Part shown: piece after piece, positions 26,951 through 37,826 of the stretch
Position numbering within the stretch: position 1 is the first letter of the stretch
How the letters are laid out: each line of letters begins with the position of its first letter
Assembly: GCF_000278215.1 (NCBI RefSeq)
Contig: NZ_JH725067.1
Location: 21,964-85,963 of the forward strand
Direction of reading: 5' to 3'
DNA length: 64,000 nt
Source: Bartonella rattimassiliensis 15908
GTDB lineage: Bacteria > Pseudomonadota > Alphaproteobacteria > Rhizobiales > Rhizobiaceae
Notes under the pieces: generated by a model
Database searches by the model: none
What the model was told of the DNA's origin: nothing
Seen by the model: only the letters and a program-made list of their open reading frames with translations
Made by a program: the position numbers and the translations under genes

Positions 26951-29224
26951 TCAAAAGTTTACTGCTTGTTTCTTTCTGATCCGTTAAAATTTATGATGAA
27001 AGATGCAGTAAATGAAGAAGCATAAAGCGTATTGGCAAATGATAATAAATGTGAAGAAGGAGAAATGATATTTGTAAAATTGCTTGCGATTTCAATCTTG
27101 AAATTTTATAAATTTAAAATCGATGACTCTTGTATTTTAAGAGCTTAGTAATTCTTTTTTTCTGATTTGTCTTAGTGATGTTATGTTGTTTGTACTTTAT
27201 CATCATTGATGATGTTGTTGTTGGGTTAATGTAAAAATTTTAGCATGTGATAAATATTTTTAAGCAGGTTTTTTGTTGAGGTTCATGAAGGAGATCAGTA
27301 GTTAGTTGCAGTTTTGTTCTCATCAGTCATGTAAACCAGAATGAAACCAATGGAAAATGTTTTAAGCCTTGTTTTTCTTATATATTTAAGAGGACAGTGA
27401 TCGATTGCAGATAAAAAGAAATTATTGCGGAAAGCAGACGTATTTTTTAAGAATTTCTAATAGTTTTGACGATGGATACAATACATCAATGTATAAAGAT
27501 AATTCATCATTTTCAATATAAATTAGAAATCTAAATAGCGTAAGATTCCCTCATTGCGAAGTTGTGTAGGTTACAGCAATAAAAGTTATACTTTGATACG
27601 CCATAAGCGGGGGTGGCGAGGAGATAAAAATACGACAAGAAAAGCGTAAAAATGCTTCTTATGAAAATTCTCAAATACCAAGGGCTGTGCTATCCCCAAG
27701 AGCTTGCAACGCTTAAGAGCTGGTAAAATGTGTGATGGTGTTGGTATGCTCTTCTATTAAGCATAAAGATGGGAAGTTATAAATTCTATATTATTCATGG
27801 GAGATTTATCATTATACTCTATTACAAAGGACATCGCAAAAGGGGGAATAGGCTTTAAGATATGTCTCTTAAAAAAACTCGTTATTTTTTGAGGAAGCTT
27901 ACATGTCTTATATCACTGCTATAAATAACGATGTGTTACGATATAATAAGACAATTTTTAAAGTTTTCTACATTGTAAGTTTTTTTATCACCGACAGTGA
28001 TAATTTCAAGGCAGGGAAAATGTTATCATCAAAATTTTTTATGTTTCAATTGGTGTCTTGTTGTTTTTCAGTTTTATCTTTCTAAATTCTGCTACGCTGT
28101 AGTTTTTTCACAACCAACAATGATAAGCTCCGCGCAAAGCAATAGCGCTGTTATAATAAAACTGTTTATGGTTTTACCCCTCTTTTATTTTATCCTAATC
28201 GTAATGATCTTGGTTCCACGTCATTCCTGTATCGTGATCTGGCGTTTCATTTTTCTTTGACAAATACGCACAATTGCAAGGCAAATATATAAAATCATAA
28301 GAACCGCTTGCATTTATTCTTTGTACGGTTACTCTTTGTTTTTGGAGTGTTAAAACTTCAGCAGAAATTTTGATATCTTGACATTTTCAAAAAGTTTTTT
28401 AATCACTTATTTTCTTTTAGGAACTATTTTATCATGAAAAATGCACGAATATCTTGTCAAAAATTCGTAATGCCTCTATCCTTTACAAATTTGCTGCAAA
28501 TGAAAGAATATGTCTTTTCATGAATTGATTGCACCCTTAATCATTCCGCCGAGAAAAAAATTTTAATCTCTCCTGCATTTTTTTAATACCAATAGAAATT
28601 CAACGAAGCTATCATATATTCTGATAAAAACAAAAAATACTCACCCTCTTGTGTAGCATAACAGGAGCATTAAATACCTTAGATTATAAAATCATATAAA
28701 TGTAAGAAATAGTTTTTATAACATACTCAATGACTTCTTTTGTTTATTGAAAGTCTTAAAGTGCATCAATATCAATAAACGTTAGTTATTTTTATCCTTC
28801 TTATAAACATAAATATAATTAAAAAATAAAATGCTGTATAGCAAAAAAATAATCAATGCTAATCCATTTATATATATTAATATTAAGTAAAGTGAACAAA
28901 AAATAATTTCACGTTTAAAATCATTATTAAAACAATTTTTCTGGAAAAATAAATTTATCTATTCAGCTGCTCAGCTGCAATATAAGATATCAAGAAGTGT
29001 TATGATGATCACATCGATAGAAAAAAGTTTGAAATGGAGAATTTTTCATCGGTTTATAGCTATTGCATTAGATGATAGAGGATCTCAGGAAAAATAACTT
29101 TTATAAAGTGCTCTTCGTAAAAAAGAGAGGCTTTTATCACGATTAACTCTGTGTGAAAACGATCGATATTATCTTTAGAAAAAAGCCTTTAAACTAATGC
29201 AAACTTATTATCGTCTATCACTTG
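26951..29224. other. long non-coding stretch with one integrase relic
   Basis: About 2.3 kb without a supported gene. It is very AT-rich with stops in all frames. The only recognisable trace is a plus-strand integrase fragment near 27690-27900. I do not see ileS, which often follows ribF in related bacteria. Confidence 0.5.
27690..27900 (+). pseudogene. integrase N-terminal fragment, badly decayed
   Basis: Plus-strand frames give LQRLRAGKMCDGVGMLF and then GFKICLLKK or DMSLKKTR, matching TLRASKYNDGANLLL and the end ALxxVSLKKARE of the other relics. Frames change at least twice. Confidence 0.45.
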
Positions 29225-29455
29225 TTACACTTTCCCGTATTTTTGTGAAAGTAATTCACGTACCTCATCTGCTATTTTGGTACCACGACTTGCACAGCTG
29301 ACCTTAATTAACCGATGCAAATTTTCTGGTATATCAATCGTGAGACGCTTCATGCTTTCATTCATGCACCCCTTTTGGCTTTCTACCCATGCATCAGCTG
29401 TTAAAGGAATTGATTTATTGGTTGGTTTCGTGCCAATTTTAATTTTTTTATTCAT
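29225..29455 (-). CDS. ribbon-helix-helix partition-type protein
   Basis: A 76-residue basic protein. The C-terminal half (MKRLTIDIPENLHRLIKVSC, then IADEVRELLSQKYGK) has the strand-helix-helix pattern of RHH DNA-binding proteins found with ParA on plasmids (ParG or CopG type). It follows parA with a 4-base overlap, so the two are coupled. It probably binds the operator or centromere of this small partition cassette. Confidence 0.75.
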   Translation of the reverse strand: MNKKIKIGTKPTNKSIPLTADAWVESQKGCMNESMKRLTIDIPENLHRLIKVSCASRGTKIADEVRELLSQKYGKV

Positions 29456-30081
29456 TGTGCAAACTCCTTGATTTCGGCTGCAACAGCTTCAATCTCTGCT
29501 GCTGCAGGGCCTTGCTGATCAACTTCATAAACAGCTTTCCCCTGTGCTGCTGATTCTGCAAAAATCACGCGTTGGGCAACGCTAGAAGAAAGAACATGTA
29601 CAGGGTATATGCCAAGAGCTTCGTTTACATCACGTCCTATTGCTGTATTGACTATTTTACGATTAATAACAAAAACAGACTTGAGATTTTCTTTATAAAC
29701 GCGTGCTTCGTCAATCAGCTTTACAATTCCATCGGCTGCCCAAATATCGTAGGGACTAGGTAAAACAGGTATCACTACCAAATCTGAAGCCATAAGAGCA
29801 CTACGAGCAAGATCGGTCACACGCGGAGGACCATCGATAATAATATGATCATAACTACGACCAAGCTGTGTAACCTCTTTGTGAACCGTTGCACGTGGTA
29901 AACCAATAACTGAAAATAAAGGAGCATCTTCACGTGCAGCTGCCCAATCCAATGCGCTTCCTTGTGGGTCAACATCAATAAGCAATATGCGTGCACCAGT
30001 ACGTGCAAAACTGGCTGCAAGATTCACGCTCAATGTCGTTTTTCCGACACCTCCTTTTTGATTCAAAAGTCCAATGATCAT
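29452..30081 (-). CDS. parA: ParA-family partition ATPase
   Basis: A 209-residue ATPase. The deviant Walker A NQKGGVGKTTLSVNLA is at about 7-22, then LLIDVDPQGSALDWA and IIIDGPPRVTDLARSALMAS. The short form without an N-terminal HTH is that of small plasmid-type ParA proteins. With the RHH gene downstream it forms an orphan segregation cassette. No replication gene is visible nearby, so it is probably a relic of an integrated plasmid or mobile element. Confidence 0.9.
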   Translation of the reverse strand: MIIGLLNQKGGVGKTTLSVNLAASFARTGARILLIDVDPQGSALDWAAAREDAPLFSVIGLPRATVHKEVTQLGRSYDHIIIDGPPRVTDLARSALMASDLVVIPVLPSPYDIWAADGIVKLIDEARVYKENLKSVFVINRKIVNTAIGRDVNEALGIYPVHVLSSSVAQRVIFAESAAQGKAVYEVDQQGPAAAEIEAVAAEIKEFAQ

Positions 30082-31338
30082 TCATGAGGCCTTTCAGCAT
30101 TATCGTTTTTACGATTATACAGAAAGTAACAAAAGAAGCAAGCATTCAAGCACGCGTAAAATAAACACCCTTCTCATTTTGTAGGATAAAAATTTAGGAT
30201 AAAAACAACAGCTCCCAATTTTATCTTTAATATTCTTTTAGTCTAGGAAAAAACATTATGAATATGATGTTTTTTAGGATAAAAAATAAATTGAAACAAT
30301 AAACACACCCTTCTTCCCAGCACTAAAGGGAAGGTTTTAAAATCCATATCGATCTGTAAAAAATAATTTGTAAGTAATCTTTATCTCGTACTTTCCACTT
30401 GATTTCCTTTGTGTGGTTCACTTCATAAAATTCTACAAGAAAGCTTTACGCTTAAATATATAATAAACATGTACATTTGAAGACATAAAAATGTATGAAA
30501 AGTTATGCGATGATCAAGAAAATATTATTTTTATTTCACCTTTTATCATTGTTTCATCTTCTTTTTTTTTCCGTTACCAATATACCTCATTTATATGCTA
30601 TAGACACCTAAAACGATAAAAAAAGAATGAATTTCACATTCCGTATAAAAGGCACACAAAGCATTCTATAAAAAGCCGTAAGCCATAAGTTTTATGGTTT
30701 CTTAGCAACATATTGATTGATCATCATTCATTATTTTGCATATTGAATGGGATTTTGCATGTTGAATAAGAAAGCCGAAATTTGTAAGATTTTCTCATTT
30801 TAAGCTCTCTTATATTGCAACAATTAAAATCACCTTCTTGCATATCAAAAGCAGAGCTATCATGTGAGCAAAAATTGTTAAAGGTAGAAATAAAAGTGCC
30901 TTTTTATGAAGAGTCTTAAGGTCAAAAATTGTTGGCAGCATCAGTGGCTTGTGCATGATGATGAGACCGGCTTGTAATTGTTCTTGAATGTAAAGATGGG
31001 AAGACACAATGGATATACTCTTTATGCTCGAAAGGGTAAAATGAGTTTGAAGAGATATAAGGATATCTATGGATGTAAACAAGTAACACAATGGGATGTT
31101 CTATGCTTTATAAACACAATGAATGTTCCATAGGAGAGCACTTCTTTATCTTTCATAAGGTTGAATAACGAACATATTGCGGATAAAGATATTGGACACC
31201 TTATAACTCATTTTTCCCAAGTATATCTTCTCGACAAACAGAAGATTTTTGTTAAGATGTCGTTGAAAAATTTTCCTTTATCATGTTTTTATAGACCAAA
31301 GAGTATCGTGAAGATTGTGCAATTGGGAATAAATAAAA
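30082..31338. other. non-coding stretch with integrase relic
   Basis: About 1.25 kb of AT-rich DNA with no supported gene. Near 30960-31080 the plus strand encodes pieces like VKMGRHNGYTLYARKGKMSL, matching the HKDGGAQWLYRYTLHGR region of the integrase family. Confidence 0.45.
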
Positions 31339-31668
31339 ATGAATTTTCAACAAATTGAACCTGATATTTTTATTGGTGCCCAGATTAGCATAGAAGATAT
31401 CAAAACATTGGCACAAGCTGGTTTTAAAACAATCATCTGTAACCGCCCCGATAATGAGGAGCCTCATCAACCTAGTTTTTCTAGCATAAAAACGGTCGCA
31501 AATGAATATGGCATAGAAGCCTATCATATTCCCATTTCTCCTCCGACCATAGAAAAATCAGATATTGAAACTATGCAAACAATTTTAAAGACAGCTTCTT
31601 TTCCTCTTTTCGCTTATTGTTATCGTGGAACACGTTCGCTGCATCTTTATCGTTTAGCGCTTCTTTAA
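31339..31668 (+). CDS. DUF442 / TIGR01244-type phosphatase-like protein
   Basis: A 109-residue protein with the dual-specificity-phosphatase-like fold of the DUF442 family. It opens with FQQIEPDIFIGAQISIEDIK, then GFKTIICNRPDNEEP. The active-site loop reads AYCYRGTRS, matching the family CxxGTRS with the catalytic Cys and Arg. It is related to the N-terminal domain of Blh-type sulfide-handling proteins and may act in sulfur metabolism. It is isolated among decayed DNA but intact. Confidence 0.82.
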   Translation: MNFQQIEPDIFIGAQISIEDIKTLAQAGFKTIICNRPDNEEPHQPSFSSIKTVANEYGIEAYHIPISPPTIEKSDIETMQTILKTASFPLFAYCYRGTRSLHLYRLALL

Positions 31669-32829
31669 CGTATGCTTCATGCGCTTCCTCCTTGTCCTAA
31701 AAGACAAAGATTTTTAAATCGATACTGATTTGTAAAAATAATCTGTAAATAATTTTTGTCTGGCACCTTCTACATTTGGCACTTTCTGCTTGACTTTTCT
31801 TCATGGACGCCATTGTAAAATAGGTGTGATGAGCTTTAAGACATGTTTCTTTAAAAAAGCACGTGAATGAGAAACATAAGAGCGCTCTGTTTTGTATGGG
31901 GAATGTAATTTCCCATTAAAGGGCGCCATCATGAAATGGATATGGGAAGCGTTGAGAAATGTTTCTGTAAAACAAATATGTAAATTAGACATATAAATCA
32001 ATGTATTATATATTATAACTCAAGGTTTTTACAGTATTTACGAGTGAAAATAGGCTTATATTTTAGGCTTATATTTAAAGTATACGTACAAGTACATGAC
32101 AGATATGTATTTCATGAAAAATCTACAAAGTTTGGAGCTTGTAGTGTTTTGTTTTTCAATTGAACGTGGAAGTGGGGGAGGTTACCCTTAAAAGGATTAT
32201 GATGATTTAAGAGAATAAAAAATTGTGTTTGACTATAAAAAAACGCTTATAAAAAATAATTGGTAAAACAAAAGCAGTTAGCTACAACAGTTGAAATCAA
32301 TCTATGATTAATCTGCTGTGTTAAATTGTTTTTTTAGTCTTAAGTTTGCGCTCTTCTTTGAAAATTTTACCCAAAAGTTTAGGTATTTCATTAAAAAGCA
32401 AAGAGAATCTTTTTAGTAGATCTCTATTACGAGAGCTAAAACAATAAAAGCATTGATGCTGATGATCAAGGTTGAATAAAGCATAGCGGTTTTTACAAGA
32501 TCAGTCATAAGAACCTCTTTCTATTCGTTTGGAGGTGATTTTATGAATAACAATATGTTACAGATTGTAATATATGCTGATACAACATATTAGGCAAGCT
32601 TAAAATTTTTTCTTTTTATAAAGGCTTGAAGAATTAGAACCCTGTAAGGCATAAAAAGAAAAGCTTTAAAATGAGTATTGATTGATTTTGTAGGTTTTGT
32701 GTTTCAGAAACCTCTTTTTATCCTGTTATATCATAAAATACTGTCATTTGAAGTGTAGGGAGGACGTCAAACATGCTTTCTAGATCGTTTATCTCATAAT
32801 AAGATTGGTTGATTCTTGCATGGAGAAAA

Positions 32830-32960
32830 AATGTTTCAAACAGAATATACTTGTGTTGCTATATTTATGCTTATGGAGAAGCAAGCTGGCACCATCATTA
32901 TATTTACCAACTCTCAATGTTGCGGACAACCCTTGAATTCAGATGGTTCATAAGAGCCAT
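32830..32960 (-). pseudogene. integrase N-terminal fragment
   Basis: The minus strand reads MALMNHLNSRVVRNIESW, then stop, then YNDGASLLLHKHKYSNT in another frame. It corresponds to MALMNRLNAKSVTTLRASKY and NDGTNLLLHKHKDGG of the copy at 24405. Confidence 0.6.
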
Positions 32961-33139
32961 TTTTACTCCTTTCTTATATAGTTTTTACCCACACACCAGT
33001 TCCGCTTATGACATGCAAGCAAGGGATGTTAATTGTTTCAATCTGAGAGGGTTTAGAATAAGAAAGTCTTACTATATTCGGGTCTTTAATTCAATATGTA
33101 AAATAGTAAATTATCATTATAAATCAATGTGTTGTGATA

Positions 33140-33215
33140 TTTGGGCGCTTGTTTTAAAGAAATATTTCTTAGGGTAACCATATTGCATAATGGTGCTTGT
33201 GAAAAATAGAGCGCC
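33140..33215 (-). pseudogene. integrase fragment
   Basis: The minus strand gives LYFSQAPLCNMVTLRNISLK, matching the LYRSTLHGRRHEMGLGALRNVSLKK segment of the family with small frame defects. It is a separate, shorter copy next to the one at 33225. Confidence 0.4.
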
Positions 33216-33224
33216 ATTGGGTTG

Positions 33225-33467
33225 TTTATTTACATGCTTTTTTAAAGAGATATGTTTTAAAGCTTGTCATCCCCATTTCATGACGGCGGCCATGCAGGGT
33301 AGAACGATAAAGCCCCTATGAATAATATAAAACTTCATGAATAAGATAAATTTATAGAGCATCACCATCTTTGCGCTTATCAAAGTCATAAGCCAACATC
33401 ATTCCATATTTTACCAGCTTTTGGGTGTTGCTAGTCCTTGGTATTTGAGAGCATTCATAAGAGGCAT
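33225..33467 (-). pseudogene. integrase N-terminal fragment
   Basis: The minus strand begins with ATG 33467 (MPLMN-like). After decayed sequence it reads LYRSTLHGRRHEMG, then SFKTYLFKKACK. This is the arm-binding domain of the same integrase family, with stops and frameshifts. Confidence 0.6.
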
Positions 33468-34753
33468 TTTTACTCCTTTCTTCTAGTAACTTTACTCTTA
33501 CGCTAGCTCTGCTTGGGATGGGTAAGTAAACGGGTTCAATTGGAGAAAGGTTACAAGAAGAAAATCCTACGATATTTGAGACTTGGATTTAAGTTGAAAG
33601 CAGATGTTTTACCTTTATAAATTAACGTGTCGATCATGAACGCTATAACGGTAAGGCTCCTATGAAATAAGATAAAAGTTTGAGTAATATAAAATCTATA
33701 GAGTGCTATTATTTTCATACCTAATGAAGCAAAAAATTGGCATCGTCATATATGCACATCCAATGTTTACAATAGTCCTTGGTTTTTGAGAAAGAGGTAT
33801 AACGTCTTTTTTTAGTGTACTTTATCAGTCCGTTAGGTTTTGTTTGTAATATGCAAACAAATGAGCTTAATTCATTCAACGTAGAAGAGATGTGAAAGGC
33901 GATAATTCTACGATTTTTAAGATATTTATTTAGGATAATCAATAATAATTAAATCAATATATCGATTTATCTGGACAAACATTTCAATGAAAGAGAATAA
34001 CTTTTTTAGGACCCTGAAAATAAGAGGAAATTCGTCGTAGAAATTGTACCTTTATTATAAAATGATTGTTTTCAGTTTTTGTGCCAGCAGCGCATGTAAA
34101 GCAGGAATATTTAAGAGTGAATTATGTGTTATGGAGTGAAATAATCTACAGAAAGATGATGTGAAATACTAAAAATATCAATATGGGGGGAAGTTATGCG
34201 TTATGCGATTGAAAGCATATCGAACTGGCAGACTAAGAAACTCTTGAAAAGGTTTAAAAAATCTTATATAGTTATTCACTGCAAAGAAAAGCGAATGATA
34301 ATTTAAAAAGGGAGATTGAGGGCTGTTTAGCTATTTTAAGATGCCTTCTTTAATAGCGCTATATGGCTGATCTGTTCAAAAGAACATTCTTTTTGTGTTT
34401 TGTGTGAAAAATTGCATGTGTGCAGAGTATGCAGGACAGGAAGGTGTGTCCTTTTTAAATGGATGCAAGCTAATCTTGTAGAATGCCATCCTATGCGGTG
34501 TCGAAGGTATACAGGGTTAGGTGTGGGGAAAGCCATAAGGTTATAGAGGATAAAATGCTGTGATCAGTAAGTTATTCAGTAAAATGCTAAATTTTAAGTA
34601 GGCTTTAAGTCTTTGATAGGTTGCGAGATATTGCAAAATACGTTGTAAGTTTTTGTTGGCAGATGTTTTTTTGTGGCTAAGATGATAGTCAGAGCAAGAT
34701 GAGAGTTAGAGTATTGTTGTTCTCTGTTGAAGGCTTGATGACGATAAAGTAGG

Positions 34754-34795
34754 CAAAACGAACAAAATAGAGTACAAAACGAACAAAATAGAGTG
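34754..34795. repeat. tandem pair of 21-base repeats
   Basis: CAAAACGAACAAAATAGAGT plus one base occurs twice in a row (34754-34774 and 34775-34795). No function is evident. It lies about 290 bases upstream of the next gene. Confidence 0.6.
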
Positions 34796-35084
34796 AATGT
34801 GAAAATTTCAGTCTTGCGGCGTAGAGGTTTAAGTTTTTTTAAGTTTATAGCATTTTGATTAACTTATACAGCAGCAATAATAGTTTTGGAGCAAAGCAAG
34901 AAAAAGTATTTCAAAGAATGCGTTGAGAATTGCAAGGAGTATACGCTTTTAAGGGTTGTGGTGCTGTTGTTTGAGCAATGCTCGCGCTACGAGTGCAATT
35001 GAATGTATCAGCATTGAAGAGAAACTGTTTAATCTCCCTCATTTGAAAGCAAGATTGAACAATATGATTGAAGGGGAAATAAAA

Positions 35085-35489
35085 ATGTCTGTAGTGCAAT
35101 ATGGTGATGATAGTTTTGCAGCAAAAGCAAAAGTTCTTGATAATAATCTTATTGATCGTGATTGGGCGATGACAAAATTTATCTCTGCTGTTAAAGGGTT
35201 AGCCCAAGTGATTGATTATGAAAGCAATATGCTAGAGAGCAGTGGTGTGCCAGATTACGAAGAAATAAATTTATGTAAAATACGAGGATTGCGGGATCTT
35301 AATAAATCTATGAGCGATGTAAAACGCTACATGAATCAAGATATTGAAAATGAGGTTGAAAGTTTGTTGTCTGATTTACAAGAAAAATTACTGCGTAATA
35401 GTGAATTACTTCAAACGCATTTAGGTGCAATCAATGATCTTTCGCGAGCTATGCAAATAGCTGGACGTGTAAAAGAAACAGAGGAATGA
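35085..35489 (+). CDS. hypothetical helical protein
   Basis: A 134-residue soluble acidic protein. I start it at 35085 (MSVVQYGDDS) behind GAAGGGG. The frame is open further upstream, but that part lacks a ribosome site and looks non-coding. It is predicted to be almost fully alpha-helical with coiled-coil character (DVKRYMNQDIENEVESLLSD, then LQEKLLRNSELLQTHLGAIN). It has no cysteine-rich, signal or membrane segments. I do not recognise a family. Its clean coding pattern in a decayed area argues that it is under selection. Confidence 0.65.
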   Translation: MSVVQYGDDSFAAKAKVLDNNLIDRDWAMTKFISAVKGLAQVIDYESNMLESSGVPDYEEINLCKIRGLRDLNKSMSDVKRYMNQDIENEVESLLSDLQEKLLRNSELLQTHLGAINDLSRAMQIAGRVKETEE

Positions 35490-35944
35490 TCCAAATTTGG
35501 TCAATGTCAGTTGTTTTAAGCAATGACAATGAGGAGATGGAGCATTGATTTGAGTAAAGGTCGTGTTTGTTAAGTGTCCGTGTTTGAAGTGTGTTTGCAT
35601 ATTTAAATTATTGTTATTATTCGTTGTATCAAAAACGATGTTTTCAAAACGTATACAAAGCAGTACTTAAAACAGTGTTCATTTAAAATAGTATCCTTTG
35701 AAACGTGGTGGTAGGAACCATACGCTGTGGGAAGTTAAGGGGAAGAAGCTAAAAATAAGGTGGTTTGTTAAAAGAGCATTGTTTGCAGATTGGTGTGGTA
35801 GGGATCTGCATTTTTTAGTTCGGGTAGGAGGAGATCAAAAGAATAGTTAGGCCAGCTTATGGTGCTTTATGAAATGGCTTCCTTTTGAAGTAGTATATTA
35901 TTTCCTTTGGGATTGCATAATGTAAGGTTTTATACTTTTTCTTC
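35490..35944. other. non-coding spacer
   Basis: About 450 bases between the helical protein and the MFS pseudogene. No feature is recognised. Confidence 0.4.
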
Positions 35945-37240
35945 TCATATTGATAAATCAATCAAAATCATTCGTTTGCACATCATAAAGCCATTATAAT
36001 TCCATGCTTCGTGGTTTTTCAATGTATAGCGTTTAAAGTTATCAGAATCTCGCATGTTATTTTTCTTAATTTTTATAATGCTAATCATTCCAGTGGAAAT
36101 AATGAGTGCAGACATCGTTAAAAAAGAGCTCACAACTCTTACGAGTGCAAAAAGTCCAGCAATAAAGCCAGATACAGCTTCAGCAGAATTTGCTAGAGTT
36201 GAAAAGGTTCCAAAACTCTTACAAAAATCTTCACGATGAGAATATAATTGAATGGCTGAAACTAAACTAATATCCACAAATGTACCAATCAATCCTAAAA
36301 TAAAGGCGGACGCGAGAAGCAGTTTTAAATAAAGGACTGAAGTTAAAGGTATAACAAACAGAATAACTCCATACAGAAGCCAAAATACCATGAGCTTCAA
36401 TGCTGTAATATTTAATATAATTTTACTATATAATAAACCGTCTATAATCGTTCCAGCAGCCATGAGAGAAAAAATAGAACTCACAAGGCTTTCCTCTTCA
36501 TCTGCAGAAAGAACAAAAGCTGGAATTAAAAATCTTAAAATTGCACCCGTAAAGAGAATAGCAACTGATGAGCCAACGAGTGTAATAAATAAATTTTTAT
36601 GAAATTAAATGATTTATTCTCGCTTGAATCTAAATTCACGAAATTAAATCACACGATAATAGATATAAGATAGGTAAAAAAATCAAAAATAAGAACTGCA
36701 GGTTTGTTGGCGAAAAGAAGCAATAGGGAACACAACTAAAGGGCAAATTACAGATGCTGTTTCCTCTATAATTTGTGCAATTCTATTTGCCTTTGTCAGA
36801 TCCTTTCTTGGAAAATATTCTGGGAATAGCAGCTTGAAAACTCAGTTGAAAAACACTCTTTCCTATTGTTGTACATATTGCTGTAAAAATGAGAATAATA
36901 ATATGAGCACTCCCTGTTATATAGGTTATCAAAACGAATAATGAGGCAAATAATCTCATTAATTCACTTAAGATCATATTTTTCTTCAAAGAAAAATTAT
37001 CCGCTAACCAACTGCCTATAGGTCCAAAAAAAGAAAAGGGATAAAGCGAAAAAAATACACAAGACCTATAAAAAAGGAGTTACCTGTTAATTCTAAGACA
37101 AGAAAAATAAAAACAACTTCATAAGCATAGTCGCCAACTTTAGAAATAAAAAGAGAAGAAAAAAGAGAAAATGGGCTCTTTTTTTAAAATAAATCCATCT
37201 CAACCATCCGATATTAAATTTTTCGACAGTTAAAGTTCCA
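35945..37240 (-). pseudogene. MFS transporter pseudogene
   Basis: Minus-strand pieces in several frames add up to a twelve-helix major facilitator. Near 37240-37040 it reads KVGDYAYEVVFIFLVLELTG. Near 37040-36785 comes the loop GPIGSWLADNFSLKKNMILS, the MFS loop 2-3 signature. From about 36600 to 35945 the C-terminal half follows (LVGSSVAILFTGAILRFLIP, then AAGTIIDGLLYSK). Frameshifts and missing sequence around 36600-36785 and 37040 break it. Substrate unknown. Confidence 0.7.
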
Positions 37241-37479
37241 CTCCCTTTAATAAAATTGGCGATATAAACTTCAAGGGAATATGCATCATAAAATAAGCAT
37301 TTAGACCAATATTTTGATTTTAGTAGAAGTTTTTATCCTTTTAAAGAATGAATATATCAGTGAACAGATATTATCATATATAAGTTCTTTTTTAGCTATA
37401 AATCTACTCGTTTCATCCAGTTTTTTTGCGAGGAGTCGTGCAGATAAAAAACGTTTAAGAATTGCCTAAAATTCCTATA

Positions 37480-37740
37480 ATGAATGGTCTCAAGTGCTAA
37501 AAGTTGTTGCACGTCAGAGGCAGCAAAGTGCATGATAATGCCACTGCGCTTTTTTGTTAAGCATAACGATGGTGGTGCTCTGTAGATTTTATATTATTTC
37601 CATAGGGGTTTTATCATTATACCATTTACAATTGCAAGTTGTCTCACGAGGTAGTTGTGTTATGAACACCATTGCGAAATTAGGCTTGAGAAGATTGAGA
37701 GATGTTTTCTTAAAAAAAGCGTGTGAATTGGCAATATAAG
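37480..37740 (+). pseudogene. integrase N-terminal fragment
   Basis: The plus strand reads FVKHNDGGAL, then frameshifts, then MNTIAKLGLRRLRDVFLKKA, corresponding to HKHKDGGAQ and REMGLGALKDVSLKKARELA. It lies just downstream of the first autotransporter. Confidence 0.55.
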
Positions 37741-37771
37741 TATATTCCATTTGAAGGGGACTGTTTTACGT

Positions 37772-37800
37772 AAAAGGGCAGCACAAAGCACGACCCTTTT
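37772..37800 (-). terminator. hairpin after autotransporter 1
   Basis: Inverted repeat AAAAGGG ... CCCTTTT 26 bases below the stop at 37827 on the minus strand, with the spacer GCAGCACAAAGCACGA. It fits an intrinsic terminator. Confidence 0.45.
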
Positions 37801-37826
37801 ATTTAAGTTAAAATTGAATTCTTGTT

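Larger units (their letters stand above)
31669..35084. other. 3.4-kb decayed region with several integrase relics
   Basis: There is no intact gene. Plus-strand trace: ALRHVSLKKARE at about 31800-31880. Minus-strand traces: 32830-32960, 33140-33215 and 33225-33467 (separate entries). Near 34754-34795 there is a perfect tandem pair of 21-base units. The remaining DNA shows nothing I can identify. Confidence 0.5.

Noticed and set aside
26767..29224. possible CRISPR or regular repeat array in the long spacer
   Set aside because: I read the region for regularly spaced repeats and found none; only A/T-rich low complexity and one integrase trace.
32809..33177. 122-codon plus-strand frame
   Set aside because: It runs antisense through integrase relics; the minus-strand reading explains the sequence better.
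34336..34536. 66-codon minus-strand frame
   Set aside because: No recognisable family, no ribosome site and no supporting context.
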